In this document: positions 9,936-19,212 of the stretch, one piece after another
Numbering within the stretch: position 1 is the first letter of the stretch
Layout of the letters: every line of letters begins with the position of its first letter
Assembly: GCF_004124275.1 (NCBI RefSeq)
Contig: NZ_CP027218.1
Span: forward strand, 1,677,501-1,741,500
Length of the DNA: 64,000 bases
Direction of reading: 5' to 3'
Origin: Pseudomonas sp. DTU12.3
GTDB lineage: Bacteria; Pseudomonadota; Gammaproteobacteria; Pseudomonadales; Pseudomonadaceae
Translations under genes and position numbers: made by a program
Notes under the pieces: generated by a model
Seen by the model: only the letters and a program-made list of their open reading frames with translations
Databases searched by the model: none
Told to the model about the DNA's origin: nothing

Positions 9936-11624
9936 TCAGGCCAGCAGGTCTTGCAGGGTGGCGAGGCTGTCCGCTTCATCGACGGTCTTATCCTGCCGCC
10001 AGCGCAGCATTCTCGGGAAGCGCACGGCGATTCCGCTCTTATGCCGCCGCGACAGGGCGATGCCTTCAAACCCCAACTCAAATACCAGGCTCGGTTTCAC
10101 GCTACTGACGGGGCCGAATTTCTCCACCGTGGTCTTGCGCACAATGCTGTCGACCTGACGCATCTCCGCATCCGTCAGCCCGGAATAAGCCTTGGCGAAT
10201 GGCACCAGCGCCCGTTGGCTCGACTCCGGCGGACCATCCCACACCGCAAAGGTGTAGTCGCTGTACAAACTGGCGCGGCGCCCATGGCCGCGTTGCGCAT
10301 AAATCAGCACGGCATCGACGCTGAACGGATCAACTTTCCACTTCCACCACACGCCCATGTCTTTGGTACGGCCAACACCGTATAGCGAGTCACGCGCCTT
10401 TAACATCATGCCTTCCACACCCAAGCGCCGAGAGGCCTCGCGCTGGCGGGCAAGGTCGAACCAGTCGCTGCCGGTCAGCACCGGCGAGGGCAGCAGCACC
10501 GGGCTGTTACAGCGAGCGATGACCTCTTCCAGTTGCGCGCGGCGTTTGGCCTGCGGTTGATTGCGCCAGTCTTCGCCTTGCCATTCCAGCAAGTCGTAGG
10601 CGAGCACCACCACCGGCACTTCTTCGAGAATTTTTTTGTCGAGGGTTTTGCGGCCAATGCGCTGCTGCAACAGGGCGAACGGCTGTACCGCTGGCGGTTC
10701 GTTGGATTGCGGATCGAAGGCATCTTCGGTGCTGGGATGAGTGCTTTTCCACACGACGATTTCGCCGTCGATCACCGTGCCATCGGGCAGCCCGTGAACC
10801 AGCACATCCAGTTCGGGAAAGCGCTCGGTGACCAGTTCTTCTCCGCGCGACCAAACCCACAACTTGCCGTCGCGCTTGACCACTTGTGCGCGGATGCCAT
10901 CCCACTTCCATTCGATCTGCCAATCGCTGGCCGGCCCGATCAACGCTTCGAATTCTTCAACCGGTTGCGACAACGCGTGGGCGAGGAAAAACGGGTAAGG
11001 CTGGCCTCCTCGCTGGGCATGCTCGTCGGCGGATTCAGGGGCAATCAGTTTCAGATAACTGGCAGCGTTCGGGCGATTGGACAGGTCGGTGTAGCCGACC
11101 AGCCGCTGCGCCACGCGTTTGCTGTCCAGACCGGCCATCGACGCCAGCGCACGGGTGACGAGCAATTTCGACACGCCGACGCGGAAGCTGCCGGTGATCA
11201 GTTTGATGCACAGCATCAGGCTTGAACGATCCAGTTGCGCCCACAGCGCCGGGAGTTGCCTGCTCAAAAATTCTGGCGTTTCACCGCGCAACGGCAGCAG
11301 TTTGTCTTCGATCCATTGCGCAAGGCCGGCTTCAGAACTGTGCAGATTTTCCGGGAGTACCAACGAAATGGTCTCCGCCAGATCGCCGACAGCCTGATAA
11401 CTCTCCTCGAACAGCCAGGGTTCGAGGCCGGACATGTTCACGGCAATCTCGCGCAGGATGCGCACCGGCACCAGTTGCCGAGGCCGGCCGCCCGACAGGA
11501 AATACACTGCCCACGCCGCATCTTGCGGTGCCGCCTGGGCGAAATAAGCCTGCATCGCCGCCAGTTTGGCGTTGCTCGACGTGGTCGCGTCGAGTTCGGC
11601 GTACAACTCGGCGAAGGCCTTCAT
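9936..11624 (-). CDS. ATP-dependent DNA ligase (ligase-associated repair cluster type)
   Basis: A 562-residue ligase. Residues 1-220 form the N-terminal DNA-binding domain (FLSGGRPRQLVP, MLCIKLITGSFRVGVS). Motif I is EWKWDGIR with the adenylated Lys at about 240. Motif III-like IDGEIVVW, motif IV EGMMLK and motif V WWKWKVD follow, then an OB domain to residue 562. It seals nicks in DNA using ATP. Unlike LigD it has no polymerase or nuclease domain. It overlaps the exonuclease gene by 4 bases (11621-11624). The other cluster members, helicase and pdeM, lie beyond the aot operon. Confidence 0.95.
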   Translation of the reverse strand: MKAFAELYAELDATTSSNAKLAAMQAYFAQAAPQDAAWAVYFLSGGRPRQLVPVRILREIAVNMSGLEPWLFEESYQAVGDLAETISLVLPENLHSSEAGLAQWIEDKLLPLRGETPEFLSRQLPALWAQLDRSSLMLCIKLITGSFRVGVSKLLVTRALASMAGLDSKRVAQRLVGYTDLSNRPNAASYLKLIAPESADEHAQRGGQPYPFFLAHALSQPVEEFEALIGPASDWQIEWKWDGIRAQVVKRDGKLWVWSRGEELVTERFPELDVLVHGLPDGTVIDGEIVVWKSTHPSTEDAFDPQSNEPPAVQPFALLQQRIGRKTLDKKILEEVPVVVLAYDLLEWQGEDWRNQPQAKRRAQLEEVIARCNSPVLLPSPVLTGSDWFDLARQREASRRLGVEGMMLKARDSLYGVGRTKDMGVWWKWKVDPFSVDAVLIYAQRGHGRRASLYSDYTFAVWDGPPESSQRALVPFAKAYSGLTDAEMRQVDSIVRKTTVEKFGPVSSVKPSLVFELGFEGIALSRRHKSGIAVRFPRMLRWRQDKTVDEADSLATLQDLLA

Positions 11625-12655
11625 GCGGGCATCTCGGCGATGGTTGGCTGGGCGGCGATGTTGTCTTCTTCGTCATCGCCGTATTCGGTGTTGAAGCCTT
11701 GCGCATCCAGACCCTGCTCGCGCAGATGACGCACCAGCACGCCGATCGAACCGTGGGTGACCATCACCCGTTCGGCGCCGGTTTGTTCGATCGCCCAGAG
11801 CAACCCGGGCCAGTCGGCGTGATCGGAAAGCACGAAGCCACGGTCGACGCCGCGCCGCCGTCGCGTGCCGCGCAAGCGCATCCAGCCACTGGCGAACGCA
11901 TCGCTGAAATCGCCGAAACGCCGCATCCAGCTGCTGCCTCCCGCCGAGGGCGGGGCAATGACCAGCGCCTCACGCATGCGCGGATCGTTTTTGGCGACGT
12001 CACCGGCATAGATCGTCGCTGGCAAATACACCCCGGCCTCGCGGTAGACCCGGTTCAGCGGCTCGACCGCGCCATGGCTGAGGATCGGGCCGAGGCTTTC
12101 ATCGATGCCATGCAGAATCCGCTGGGCCTTGCCGAATGAATAGCAGAACAGCACGCTGGCCTTGCCGGCAGCGATGTTCGCCGCCCACCACTGATTGATC
12201 TCGGCGAAGGTCTGCGCCTGCGGCTGCCATCGATAGATCGGCAGGCCGAAGGTCGATTCGGTGATGAAGGTGTGGCAGCGCACCGGTTCGAACGGCGCGC
12301 AGGTGCCGTCCGGCTCGACTTTGTAATCGCCGGACGCAACCCAGACTTCACCGCCGTATTCAAGACGCACTTGTGCCGAACCGAGGACGTGACCCGCCGG
12401 GTGAAAACTCAGGGTGACGCCGTGATGGCTCAGGCGCTGACCGTAGGCGAGGGTTTGCAGGTTGATGTCTTGACCGAGTCGCGCGCGCAGAATCCCTTCG
12501 CTGGCGCTGCTGGCCAGGTAATGCTGGTTCCCGGTACGCGCGTGATCGCCGTGGGCATGGGTAATCACCGAACGCTCGACGGGGCGCCACGGGTCAATGT
12601 AGAAATCCCCGGCGGGGCAGTACAAACCTTCCGGGCGCGCGATAACAAGGTCCAT
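11621..12655 (-). CDS. Ligase-associated beta-CASP/metallo-beta-lactamase exonuclease
   Basis: A 344-residue metallo-beta-lactamase-fold nuclease of the SNM1/Artemis type. The zinc motif HAHGDH is at about 33-38. Other conserved motifs include FHPAGHVLGSAQ, ASGDYK and FITESTFGLPIY, then the beta-CASP region with VLSDHADWPGL near 280. Family members next to ATP-dependent ligases are annotated as DNA damage response exonucleases. It is the first gene of the coupled exonuclease-ligase pair, so end trimming and sealing are made from one transcript. Confidence 0.93.
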   Translation of the reverse strand: MDLVIARPEGLYCPAGDFYIDPWRPVERSVITHAHGDHARTGNQHYLASSASEGILRARLGQDINLQTLAYGQRLSHHGVTLSFHPAGHVLGSAQVRLEYGGEVWVASGDYKVEPDGTCAPFEPVRCHTFITESTFGLPIYRWQPQAQTFAEINQWWAANIAAGKASVLFCYSFGKAQRILHGIDESLGPILSHGAVEPLNRVYREAGVYLPATIYAGDVAKNDPRMREALVIAPPSAGGSSWMRRFGDFSDAFASGWMRLRGTRRRRGVDRGFVLSDHADWPGLLWAIEQTGAERVMVTHGSIGVLVRHLREQGLDAQGFNTEYGDDEEDNIAAQPTIAEMPA

Positions 12656-12740
12656 GTCGTTACCAGAATGGGGGGCTTGTTAGCTATGAGGCTGGCGCTG
12701 GGGCGGAAGTTCTATCGGCTTTTTCGCGGGGTTAAAAAGC

Positions 12741-12813
12741 AAAAGATCGCAGCCTGCGGCAGCTCCTACATTGATCTGTGTAGGAGCTGCCGCAGGCTGC
12801 GATCTTTTGATCT
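12741..12813. repeat. REP inverted pair, GCCGCAGGC class
   Basis: Opposed arms AAAAGATCGCAGCCTGCGGC and GCCGCAGGCTGCGATCTTTT are separated by about 20 bases. It lies 6 bases after the stop of the penicillin acylase gene and before the exonuclease gene on the same strand, so it may act as a terminator. Confidence 0.95.
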
Positions 12814-12818
12814 TGCCG

Positions 12819-15269
12819 TTACTTGCCGGGAGTAAGGGTCAAACGCGCTTTGCCGTATACCCGGTCAAAATTCTGCGGCTGCATCGGCAGGCCGACGTAC
12901 TGCCCCTTCAGCCACGCATCGATGCCATTGAGATAATTCGGGCTCACCGGATTCCCCGATTGCCCTGTACCGTTCTGGCCCATCAGCGGCTCGGCCTGGC
13001 CGAAGTCGACGATGAAGCGCATCGACGGTGCACGGGTGGTGGTGAAGTCCTGACCCCAGGCAAACGCCGCGGTGTTCAGCGTGGTGTGATCGCCACCTGC
13101 CGCCAGCGGCCCGCGCACGTTCTGGCCATTGGCATTGGTCCATTGGTAGGTGTGCAGCTTGCCCCATTGCCAGGCACGGTGATCGCCACCCAACTGGCTG
13201 TCGCCGGCGGTGATTGCGGCGGCAAGACTGCGCGCGAGGATGGTCGGTTTGTCTTCTTTGTTCGGCGTACGAATGTCGTCCCAGAACGGACTGTCTTCGC
13301 GACCGAGCAGATGATCGGCCTGCGCCGCGTAGGACAAGTCGCCATTGGCGACAAACGCCTTCCACGCCGGGCTGGATTGCGGGCCGAGTTCGTCGAGGAA
13401 AATCTGTTTCATGCTTTCCTGCAGGAACAGCTCGTAGATCGCCGCATCGGCCGACGTCGCGCTGAGCTTGCCGTCAAACGCCATCAAGCGGGTGAACGCT
13501 TCACGCGCCTTGCTGCGATCGGCTTCCGGTAAAGCATCGATCGCTTGTTTCAGCGATTGCTTCATCCCCGGTGCTTCGAACATCTTCTTCAGCTTGGCGG
13601 CGAAAGTGCTGGTCTGGTCGTACTGCATGGCGATCACGCTGCGGCTGTCGTGCTTGCCGCTGCCGGCCAGTTCCGCCAGGCGTTCACCACGTTCCGGCGC
13701 AGCCCAGGAGTTCGACAACTGCATGCCGTAGCCATGCGGGATGACCCGCTGGTTGGCGGTGCCGAGCCAGCCCTGTGCCGGATCCTGATCGTACGGGTGT
13801 AGCATCGGATCGGCGTAACCGTCCCAGTCATAGCGACCTTCCCAACCCGGCGATGGCAGCAGGCCTTCGCCTTCACGGCGATTGGGGAAACGTCCGGTGA
13901 CTTGCCAGCCGATATTGCTCGCGTCTGCGAACACCAGATTCAGCGCGATGGCGCGGATCTCGCGGCTGGCATCCGAAGCACGTTCCACGGTTTGCGCGCG
14001 GGTCAGGTCAAAAAACGCGTCCAGCGACTTGTCGTCGGTGAAGCTTGGCGTCTGCAAGGCCAGGCCGAAGCCATTGCCCTGCGCCGCTGCTTGCGCACTA
14101 TTGAGCAGCGCGCCATGGCGGGTTTCGTACACCGCTTCGCGAATCGGTCGTTGGCCTTTGACGAAATAGGTTTCGTTGCGCACGGTCAGTGGCTGCCATT
14201 TGCCATTGACCTCGTAGGTCAGGCTGTTGCCCTGGCGGCGGATTTTTTCCAGGAACAGGTCCTGGTTGTCGCCGAGCACGCTGGTCATGCTCCACGCCAC
14301 TTTGCCGTTGAAGCCACCCAGCACCATCGGCAAACCGGCGACGGTGACGCCCGCTGCCTGATATTTCGGCGCGCGAATCTGCACGAAGCTCCACAGCGAC
14401 GGTGCGGCCAGCGGGCCATGGGCGTCGCTGGCGAGAATGCTTTTGCTGCTACGGCTGCGTTGCGGGGCGATTGCCCAGTTATTTGCCGACGGCGTGCCCA
14501 GCAGGTTCAGCGCTGCCAGTTGCTGGCTGGCGTTGCTTAGTTCGGTCAGCCCCGGGATCTGCCCGTTGAGCTTGATGCCTTGCAGCTTGTCGGCCTCGGC
14601 CAGAGGCAGGTTTTCGTCAGGCGCGGACGGGGTCAGCCAGGCGAGCTTGTCGGTGGTCACGGTTTGCGCGAGCACCAGCGAGGAAATTTCTTCCGGCAGG
14701 TTGGCCGACTGGCTGAAGTTCAGCAAAGCGAAAATCAGCGCCGAGTCTTCTGGTTTCCAGTATTCCGGCTTGTAGCCACTGGAGGCGAGGTCGCCCGGCA
14801 GCTTGTCGGCGTAGCGGAACAGGTAGGCGTTGACGCCGCGCGCATAGACTTCGAAGAAACGCTTGAGGCGTGGCGACGACGCTTTATAGAGCTCGCCGGC
14901 GCTTTTTTTCAGGTTGACCGCGCGCATGTAGCGGTCGGCGTCGAGCATGGAGGCGCCGGACATTTCCGCCAGACGGCCCTGAGCCAACAGGCGCAGGGTG
15001 ACCATCTGGTTGATGCGGTCGCTGGCGTGCACATAACCGAGGCTGAACAGCGCGTCGTGGAAGGTATTGCTTTCGATCAACGGCATGCCCATGGCATTGC
15101 GTCGCACCGAAACGTTCTGCGCCAGCCCCTTGAGCGGTTGCACGCCGGAGGTGGGCGGGAGGGTGTCCTGAGTGTTCCAGGTCTGGCAACCGGACAGGCT
15201 CAAAACACCGGCCACTGCTGCGGCAACGCCGAACCGGGGAAGAAAATGTGTGAGGGCTGGCGAGGCCAT
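12819..15269 (-). CDS. Penicillin acylase family lipoprotein (Ntn hydrolase)
   Basis: An 816-residue precursor. The N-terminus is a lipoprotein signal with lipobox LSGC (Cys at 28). The alpha-chain follows, then a spacer ending at GTP before Ser261 in PSANNWAI. That Ser is the expected N-terminal nucleophile after self-cleavage, as in penicillin G and acyl-homoserine lactone acylases. Oxyanion and core motifs include SDAHGPL and GAGDHTTL-like (GGDHTTLN). It would hydrolyse an amide bond at the cell envelope. The substrate (beta-lactam, acyl amino acid or acyl-homoserine lactone) is not predictable. It sits upstream of the exonuclease-ligase pair. Confidence 0.9.
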   Translation of the reverse strand: MASPALTHFLPRFGVAAAVAGVLSLSGCQTWNTQDTLPPTSGVQPLKGLAQNVSVRRNAMGMPLIESNTFHDALFSLGYVHASDRINQMVTLRLLAQGRLAEMSGASMLDADRYMRAVNLKKSAGELYKASSPRLKRFFEVYARGVNAYLFRYADKLPGDLASSGYKPEYWKPEDSALIFALLNFSQSANLPEEISSLVLAQTVTTDKLAWLTPSAPDENLPLAEADKLQGIKLNGQIPGLTELSNASQQLAALNLLGTPSANNWAIAPQRSRSSKSILASDAHGPLAAPSLWSFVQIRAPKYQAAGVTVAGLPMVLGGFNGKVAWSMTSVLGDNQDLFLEKIRRQGNSLTYEVNGKWQPLTVRNETYFVKGQRPIREAVYETRHGALLNSAQAAAQGNGFGLALQTPSFTDDKSLDAFFDLTRAQTVERASDASREIRAIALNLVFADASNIGWQVTGRFPNRREGEGLLPSPGWEGRYDWDGYADPMLHPYDQDPAQGWLGTANQRVIPHGYGMQLSNSWAAPERGERLAELAGSGKHDSRSVIAMQYDQTSTFAAKLKKMFEAPGMKQSLKQAIDALPEADRSKAREAFTRLMAFDGKLSATSADAAIYELFLQESMKQIFLDELGPQSSPAWKAFVANGDLSYAAQADHLLGREDSPFWDDIRTPNKEDKPTILARSLAAAITAGDSQLGGDHRAWQWGKLHTYQWTNANGQNVRGPLAAGGDHTTLNTAAFAWGQDFTTTRAPSMRFIVDFGQAEPLMGQNGTGQSGNPVSPNYLNGIDAWLKGQYVGLPMQPQNFDRVYGKARLTLTPGK

Positions 15270-15375
15270 GGCAAAGCTCCTGCGGGGGGTAGCGTCAGTA
15301 AAGGCGCTACGTTAGTGAGCAGGAGGATGCCGCGCAAGCGGGGGCAGGGGTTATTTGTGTATTTCTGTCGAATGG

Positions 15376-15450
15376 AAAAGATCGCAGCCTGCGGCAGCTC
15401 CTACAGGGATACGCATTCCAATGTAGGAGCTGCCGCAGGCTGCGATCTTT
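15376..15450. repeat. REP inverted pair, GCCGCAGGC class
   Basis: Two opposed arms around CAGGGATACGCATTCCAATG. It separates the GST gene stop (15461) from the start of the penicillin acylase gene. Confidence 0.95.
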
Positions 15451-15460
15451 TACCCTTCAA

Positions 15461-16105
15461 TCAAGCCTTCGGCGGATTGACCTTCTGCACCAGCGCATAC
15501 GCCTTCACTGTCGCCGGGCGATCCTTGATGTGATTGAACCAGCGCTGCACATGCGGGAAGTCCTCAAGGTTCTGGCTCTGCCACTTGTGCGAGACGATCC
15601 ACGGATAAATCGCCATGTCGGCGATGCTGTATTCGCTGCCGGCAACGAATTCGTTATCGGCCAATTGCTTGTTCAACACACCATACAGACGCGCCGTCTC
15701 ATCGATGTAGCGCTTGATCGCGTAAGGAATTTTCTCCGGCGCGAACTGGCTGAAGTGATGATTCTGCCCGGCCATCGGCCCCAAACCACCCATTTGCCAG
15801 AACAGCCATTGCAGCGCTGTTTGCCGGCCACGCAGATCCTTGGGCAGGAACTGGCCGGTTTTCTCCGCCAGATACAACAGAATCGCCCCGGATTCGAACA
15901 GCGACAACGGCTCGCCGCCATCGGCAGGCTGATGATCGACGATGGCCGGGATGCGGTTGTTCGGGGCGATTTTCAGAAAGTGCGGCTGGAACTGCTCGCC
16001 CTGACTGATGTTGATCGGGTGGAGGTTGAACGGCAGGCCGGCTTCTTCGAGGAACAGGGAGATCTTGTGGCCGTTGGGGGTGGTCCAGTAATACAGGTCG
16101 ATCAT
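15461..16105 (-). CDS. Glutathione S-transferase family protein (YfcG/YghU-like)
   Basis: A 214-residue cytosolic GST. The thioredoxin-like N-domain (1-80) begins MIDLYYWTTPNGHKISLFLE; the TTPNGHK motif is typical of the nu-class YfcG/YghU disulfide-bond reductases, which use Thr/Asn rather than a catalytic Cys. IPAIVDH and FESGAILLYLAEK bind glutathione. The helical domain carries NEFVAGSEYSIADMAIYPWI. The start at 16105 drops a weak 14-residue extension. It is a single gene, divergent from the isochorismatase-fold gene. Confidence 0.9.
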   Translation of the reverse strand: MIDLYYWTTPNGHKISLFLEEAGLPFNLHPINISQGEQFQPHFLKIAPNNRIPAIVDHQPADGGEPLSLFESGAILLYLAEKTGQFLPKDLRGRQTALQWLFWQMGGLGPMAGQNHHFSQFAPEKIPYAIKRYIDETARLYGVLNKQLADNEFVAGSEYSIADMAIYPWIVSHKWQSQNLEDFPHVQRWFNHIKDRPATVKAYALVQKVNPPKA

Positions 16106-16251
16106 GGAAAACTCCAAAACTGAAAGGGACGTGCGTGCGGACAGCAAACGCCGGCGTCAGGTCATCCTGTGTGCGTTGGATAGCTTGCTTAGTGAGAAGA
16201 GGTGATGCTGAACTGCGCAGAATTCAATGACCCCGCGTGAGAAAAATTGCC

Positions 16252-16809
16252 ATGGAGCTTCAGGCCACCGCTGCACTGATCATCATCGACCAGCAAAAAG
16301 GCATCCTGCAGCCGCGTCTCGGGCGGCGCAATAACCCCCAGGCGGAAGCGCGAATCCTCGATCTGCTGAGGCTTTGGCGGCGTAGCGGACGGCCGGTGAT
16401 TCATGTTCAGCATTTGTCCCGCGAGCCGGATTCGGTGTTTTGGCCTGAGCAGGAAGGCGTGGAGTTTCAGCAGCGGTTTTTGCCGCAGGACGGGGAGTGG
16501 CTGATTCAGAAGCAGGTGCCGGATGCGTTTTGTGCCACGGGGTTAGAGGCCCGGTTGCGCGAGGCAGGCATCTCGCAATTGATCATCGTCGGTGTGGCGA
16601 CGAACAACTCAGTGGAGTCAACGGCGCGTACGGCGGGCAATCTGGGGTTCGATGCGTGGGTGGTGGAGGACGCGTGCTTTACCTTCGACAAGGCCGATTA
16701 TTTTGGTACGTTGCGCACGGCTGAGGAGGTGCACGGGATGTCGCTGGGGAATTTGCACGGGGAGTATGCGACGGTGGTCAGTGCTGCGCAGATTCTGGTG
16801 GCTGGCTGA
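16252..16809 (+). CDS. Isochorismatase/cysteine hydrolase-fold protein with Ser at the catalytic Cys position
   Basis: A 185-residue Rossmann-like isochorismatase-fold protein. With the ATG at 16252, the triad Asp is D13 (IIIDQQKG) and the Lys is K87 (LIQKQVPDAF). The nucleophile position falls in GVATNNSVESTART and is S120 instead of Cys. Pyrazinamidase and nicotinamidase use Cys there. Other family members lacking the Cys work by a different mechanism or as non-hydrolytic homologues. A GTG at 16237 would add five residues. No operon partner is obvious. Confidence 0.85.
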   Translation: MELQATAALIIIDQQKGILQPRLGRRNNPQAEARILDLLRLWRRSGRPVIHVQHLSREPDSVFWPEQEGVEFQQRFLPQDGEWLIQKQVPDAFCATGLEARLREAGISQLIIVGVATNNSVESTARTAGNLGFDAWVVEDACFTFDKADYFGTLRTAEEVHGMSLGNLHGEYATVVSAAQILVAG

Positions 16810-16837
16810 AAACCCTTCGTTGAATATGCCGCCGCCA

Positions 16838-17180
16838 TCGCGAGCAGGCTCGCTCCCACAAGGGATTGCATTGCAACTGAAGAAACCCGCTCACCTGCAG
16901 GAGGGAGCCTGCTCGCGATAGCGGTCTGTCAGACGCCAACGATGTTGAATGTGCCGGCCCCTTCGCGAGCAGGCTCGCTCCCACAGGGGGATTGCATTCC
17001 AACTGACGAAACCCGCTCAACTGTGGGAGCTGGCTTGCCAGCGATAGCGCAGTGTCAGCCGACATCAATGTTGGAGATGCCGGCCCCATCGCTGGCAAGC
17101 CAGCTCCCACGGGGGCTGCGGATGTTCACAAAAAATGTGTTCGGTGCAGATCAATTGTGGGAGCGAGCCTGCTCGCGAAG
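16838..17180. repeat. Cluster of REP elements (GCTCGCTCCCACA class)
   Basis: Six arms alternate in orientation: about 16838-16860, 16900-16922, 16963-16986, 17022-17044, 17087-17110 and 17156-17180. The first three and the last carry CGCGAGCAGGCTCGCTCCCA; the fourth and fifth are the GCTGGCAAGCCAGCTCCCA variant. They pair as three inverted units. The unit fills the 408-base gap 16810-17217, and I see no gene in it. Confidence 0.92.
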
Positions 17181-17217
17181 GCGGCAGGTCAGGCGAAGAA
17201 GGTCTTCGCCCGGAGCA

Positions 17218-17427
17218 TCAAGCGCCGTGGCACTTCTTGAATTTCTTGCCGTTGCCGCATGGGCAAGGATCGTTGCGGCCGACGTCTTTCAGGGCGTTGC
17301 GCACCGGTTCCTGGTGGGCGTGGCCGCAGTTCGGGCCGTGAACATGGCCGTGGTCGTGATCGTGATGATGGTCATGATCATGATCGTGGTTGCAGTCAGG
17401 GCCATGGACATGAGGTTGCTGGGTCAT
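17218..17427 (-). CDS. His-rich SEC-C motif protein
   Basis: A 69-residue protein in two parts. Residues about 6-38 are almost all His and Asp ([18 protein letters not shown]) and look like a metal store or chaperone segment. Residues 50-69 form a SEC-C zinc-binding motif ([17 protein letters not shown]), like the SecA C-terminus, with a His in place of the last Cys. Its ATG overlaps the stop of the upstream lipoprotein gene by 4 bases. A role in nickel, zinc or cobalt handling is inferred from composition only. Confidence 0.88.
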   Translation of the reverse strand: MTQQPHVHGPDCNHDHDHDHHHDHDHGHVHGPNCGHAHQEPVRNALKDVGRNDPCPCGNGKKFKKCHGA

Positions 17428-17918
17428 CGGTGTTGCTCCGGAATTAAATCGGCGGGGATTATCACGCCATTGCGCTCAAGGTGCACGTAGTGCGCGATGA
17501 ATAAACCGGTTTCCATTTCCCCTTGCAGGCGATAGGGGATCTGCTGGTGTGGATTTTTCAGCATTTTCACCACTTCCTTGACCTGCGGCCACAGGTTGGT
17601 GCGGATCGGCACTTTGTAGAACGAACTGCTTTTCGGCGCGACGGTAATCCAGTGTTCGTGCTCGCCGTCGGCCAGCAGCATGTCGGCCAGATGAATGCGG
17701 TATTCGAGGCCGCGCACGGTCAGGTCACTGTCGTTGGGGTTGTCGATGCGAAAGTGCAGGATGAATTTCTGTTCGAGCAATTTCGCCCGCACCACCTCGA
17801 CTTTCACCAGGTGCACGGCGGGGTCGACGCTGTCGTCGCTGAACCATGAGGCGCAACCGCCGAGGTTCAGGATCAGCATCATAATGAAGCATTGGCAGGT
17901 GCGCCGACGACCGAGCAT
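17424..17918 (-). CDS. LEA14-like (WHy domain) lipoprotein
   Basis: A 164-residue protein with a signal peptide and lipobox LGGC (Cys at about 22). A beta-rich domain follows, with [20 protein letters not shown] and [20 protein letters not shown], the hallmark of LEA type 2/WHy domains. Bacterial members are periplasm-facing lipoproteins of unclear function, linked to desiccation or envelope stress. It is coupled by a 4-base overlap to the His-rich SEC-C gene. Confidence 0.85.
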   Translation of the reverse strand: MLGRRRTCQCFIMMLILNLGGCASWFSDDSVDPAVHLVKVEVVRAKLLEQKFILHFRIDNPNDSDLTVRGLEYRIHLADMLLADGEHEHWITVAPKSSSFYKVPIRTNLWPQVKEVVKMLKNPHQQIPYRLQGEMETGLFIAHYVHLERNGVIIPADLIPEQHR

Positions 17919-17951
17919 GGTTTAACTCCCTTTGGTGCCAGTCTAGACGCT

Positions 17952-18023
17952 AAAAGATCGCAGCCTGCGGCAGCTCCTACAGGGTACGCATCATGTAGGA
18001 GCTGCCGCAGGCTGCGATCTTTT
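17952..18023. repeat. REP inverted pair, GCCGCAGGC class
   Basis: Opposed arms around CAGGGTACGCATCATG. It lies 11 bases from the stop of the YchJ-like gene and may end its transcript. Confidence 0.95.
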
Positions 18024-18034
18024 GATCTTGATCC

Positions 18035-18511
18035 TCAAGCACCAAAATACCCCGCACAGCACTTCTTGAACTTCTGCCCACTGGCACACGGGCAGCTGTC
18101 ATTGCGCCCCAGCTTCAATTGCACCGTCGGATCGATGAAATACCAGCGCCCGGCGTTCTGCACAAACGATGAGCGCTCGCGGTGACTGTGTTCGCCCTGG
18201 CTGTCGTGCCAGCGTGCAGTGAAGGTGACGAAGGCATGTTCCGGCTGACCGCCGAACACTTCCGAACTCTCGACCTCCAGACCAAGCCAGGTGCTCTGCG
18301 CGCTCCAGTTGCTGATCGACTGCCGATCCAGCCCCGCGTGCTGAGCGGGCAGGGTGGTCGCCACCAGATAGTCGATCAGGCCCAATACATACGCGCTGTA
18401 GCGCGAACGCATCAAGGCTTCGGCGCACGGGGCCGGATGGCCTTCGTGATAATGGCCGCAGCAGGCATCCAGCAGATTGCCGCTGCCGCAGGGGCAAATG
18501 GCTGTACTCAT
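18035..18511 (-). CDS. YchJ-family SEC-C/NTF2-like protein
   Basis: A 158-residue protein with a zinc-binding SEC-C motif at each end: [14 protein letters not shown] at about 5-18 and [15 protein letters not shown] at the C-terminus. The centre is the YchJ NTF2-like domain ([46 protein letters not shown]). The start at 18511 gives the family N-terminus. It follows the DUF6231-like gene by 4 bases on the same strand. It is the second SEC-C protein within 1 kb. Function is unknown. Confidence 0.93.
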   Translation of the reverse strand: MSTAICPCGSGNLLDACCGHYHEGHPAPCAEALMRSRYSAYVLGLIDYLVATTLPAQHAGLDRQSISNWSAQSTWLGLEVESSEVFGGQPEHAFVTFTARWHDSQGEHSHRERSSFVQNAGRWYFIDPTVQLKLGRNDSCPCASGQKFKKCCAGYFGA

Positions 18512-18515
18512 CGCA

Positions 18516-19013
18516 TTACCACCAGTATTTCCCGAAATTTTCCGGATTGGCCCAGAACCGTGAGTTGAGCCAGTCGGGGACTTGTTTGTAGTCAAGCAGA
18601 TCGTAGGTGAACAGGGTCAACACTTGATCGTCGCGTTGAAAACGTTCGCTGGCTTGCAGGGCCAGCGAATAGAAATCGGTTTCCTGCCAGCCGCAAGCCG
18701 ACAGATCTGCCAGCACCGCGATGCGGCTGGCGTTCAGATTGCGAATCCCACCCAACAGATTCAGGCCATCGCGCTTGGGCAAATGTTCCAGGCAATCGAC
18801 CACCAGCGCCAGATCGAAACGCTGCGCCGCCAGTTCGGCAGGCAAGGCGCCGGGCGCGGCGTGAGCGACGACGGTATCCGGGTGCGCCGCTTTAAAGGCA
18901 CTCAACGCCGGAAACTCACTGGCGCCGATCAGCAGCAGACGCGCCGGGGCGTAGCGATCCAGCAAAGCGGCCAACGCCTGTTGCGGCGTGCGGGAAGAAA
19001 TGGCGACGTTCAT
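18516..19013 (-). CDS. Conserved DUF6231-like protein with SAM-methyltransferase-like N-terminus
   Basis: A 165-residue protein. [15 protein letters not shown] near 30-45 and [15 protein letters not shown] near 85-100 resemble motif I and post-motif segments of Rossmann methyltransferases, but the glycine motif is degenerate (IGASE). The rest ends in a Trp/Phe/Asn-rich tail ([16 protein letters not shown]). I recall this as a pseudomonad DUF6231 family next to ychJ. It is the first gene of a two-gene unit with the YchJ-like gene. Catalysis is doubtful. Confidence 0.7.
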   Translation of the reverse strand: MNVAISSRTPQQALAALLDRYAPARLLLIGASEFPALSAFKAAHPDTVVAHAAPGALPAELAAQRFDLALVVDCLEHLPKRDGLNLLGGIRNLNASRIAVLADLSACGWQETDFYSLALQASERFQRDDQVLTLFTYDLLDYKQVPDWLNSRFWANPENFGKYWW

Positions 19014-19169
19014 CGAAGCTCCTCAATCAGACCGCCAAGACTAGCCTGCCTGAATGTCCCGGCAAAGAGCCCTGTGACGCCGGTTTCCGGCAAAAGCGCC
19101 AAAGTCCTGTGAACACGGTCGCAAACGGCAGTGGCCTATTGCTGGCGGAGATTAAAACTCCGGTCTTTA

Positions 19170-19204
19170 CTCCCTGAATCGGTTCTAAGCCGATCCCTCA
19201 GGAG
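19170..19204 (+). promoter_or_regulatory. Hairpin covering the Shine-Dalgarno of the first OmpA-like gene
   Basis: Arm CTCCCTGAATCGG pairs with CCGAT plus TCAGGAG, leaving short bulges. The 3' arm ends in the GGAG that lies 8 bases before the ATG at 19213, so the stem would hide the ribosome binding site. It is preceded by GGTCTTTA. The second OmpA gene has the same arrangement with a different stem sequence. Confidence 0.6.
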
Positions 19205-19212
19205 AAAACCAG

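Noticed and set aside
16838..17180. Possible CRISPR-like array of evenly spaced repeats
   Set aside because: Arms alternate in orientation and pair as REP doublets; spacers are similar rather than unique and no cas genes are present.
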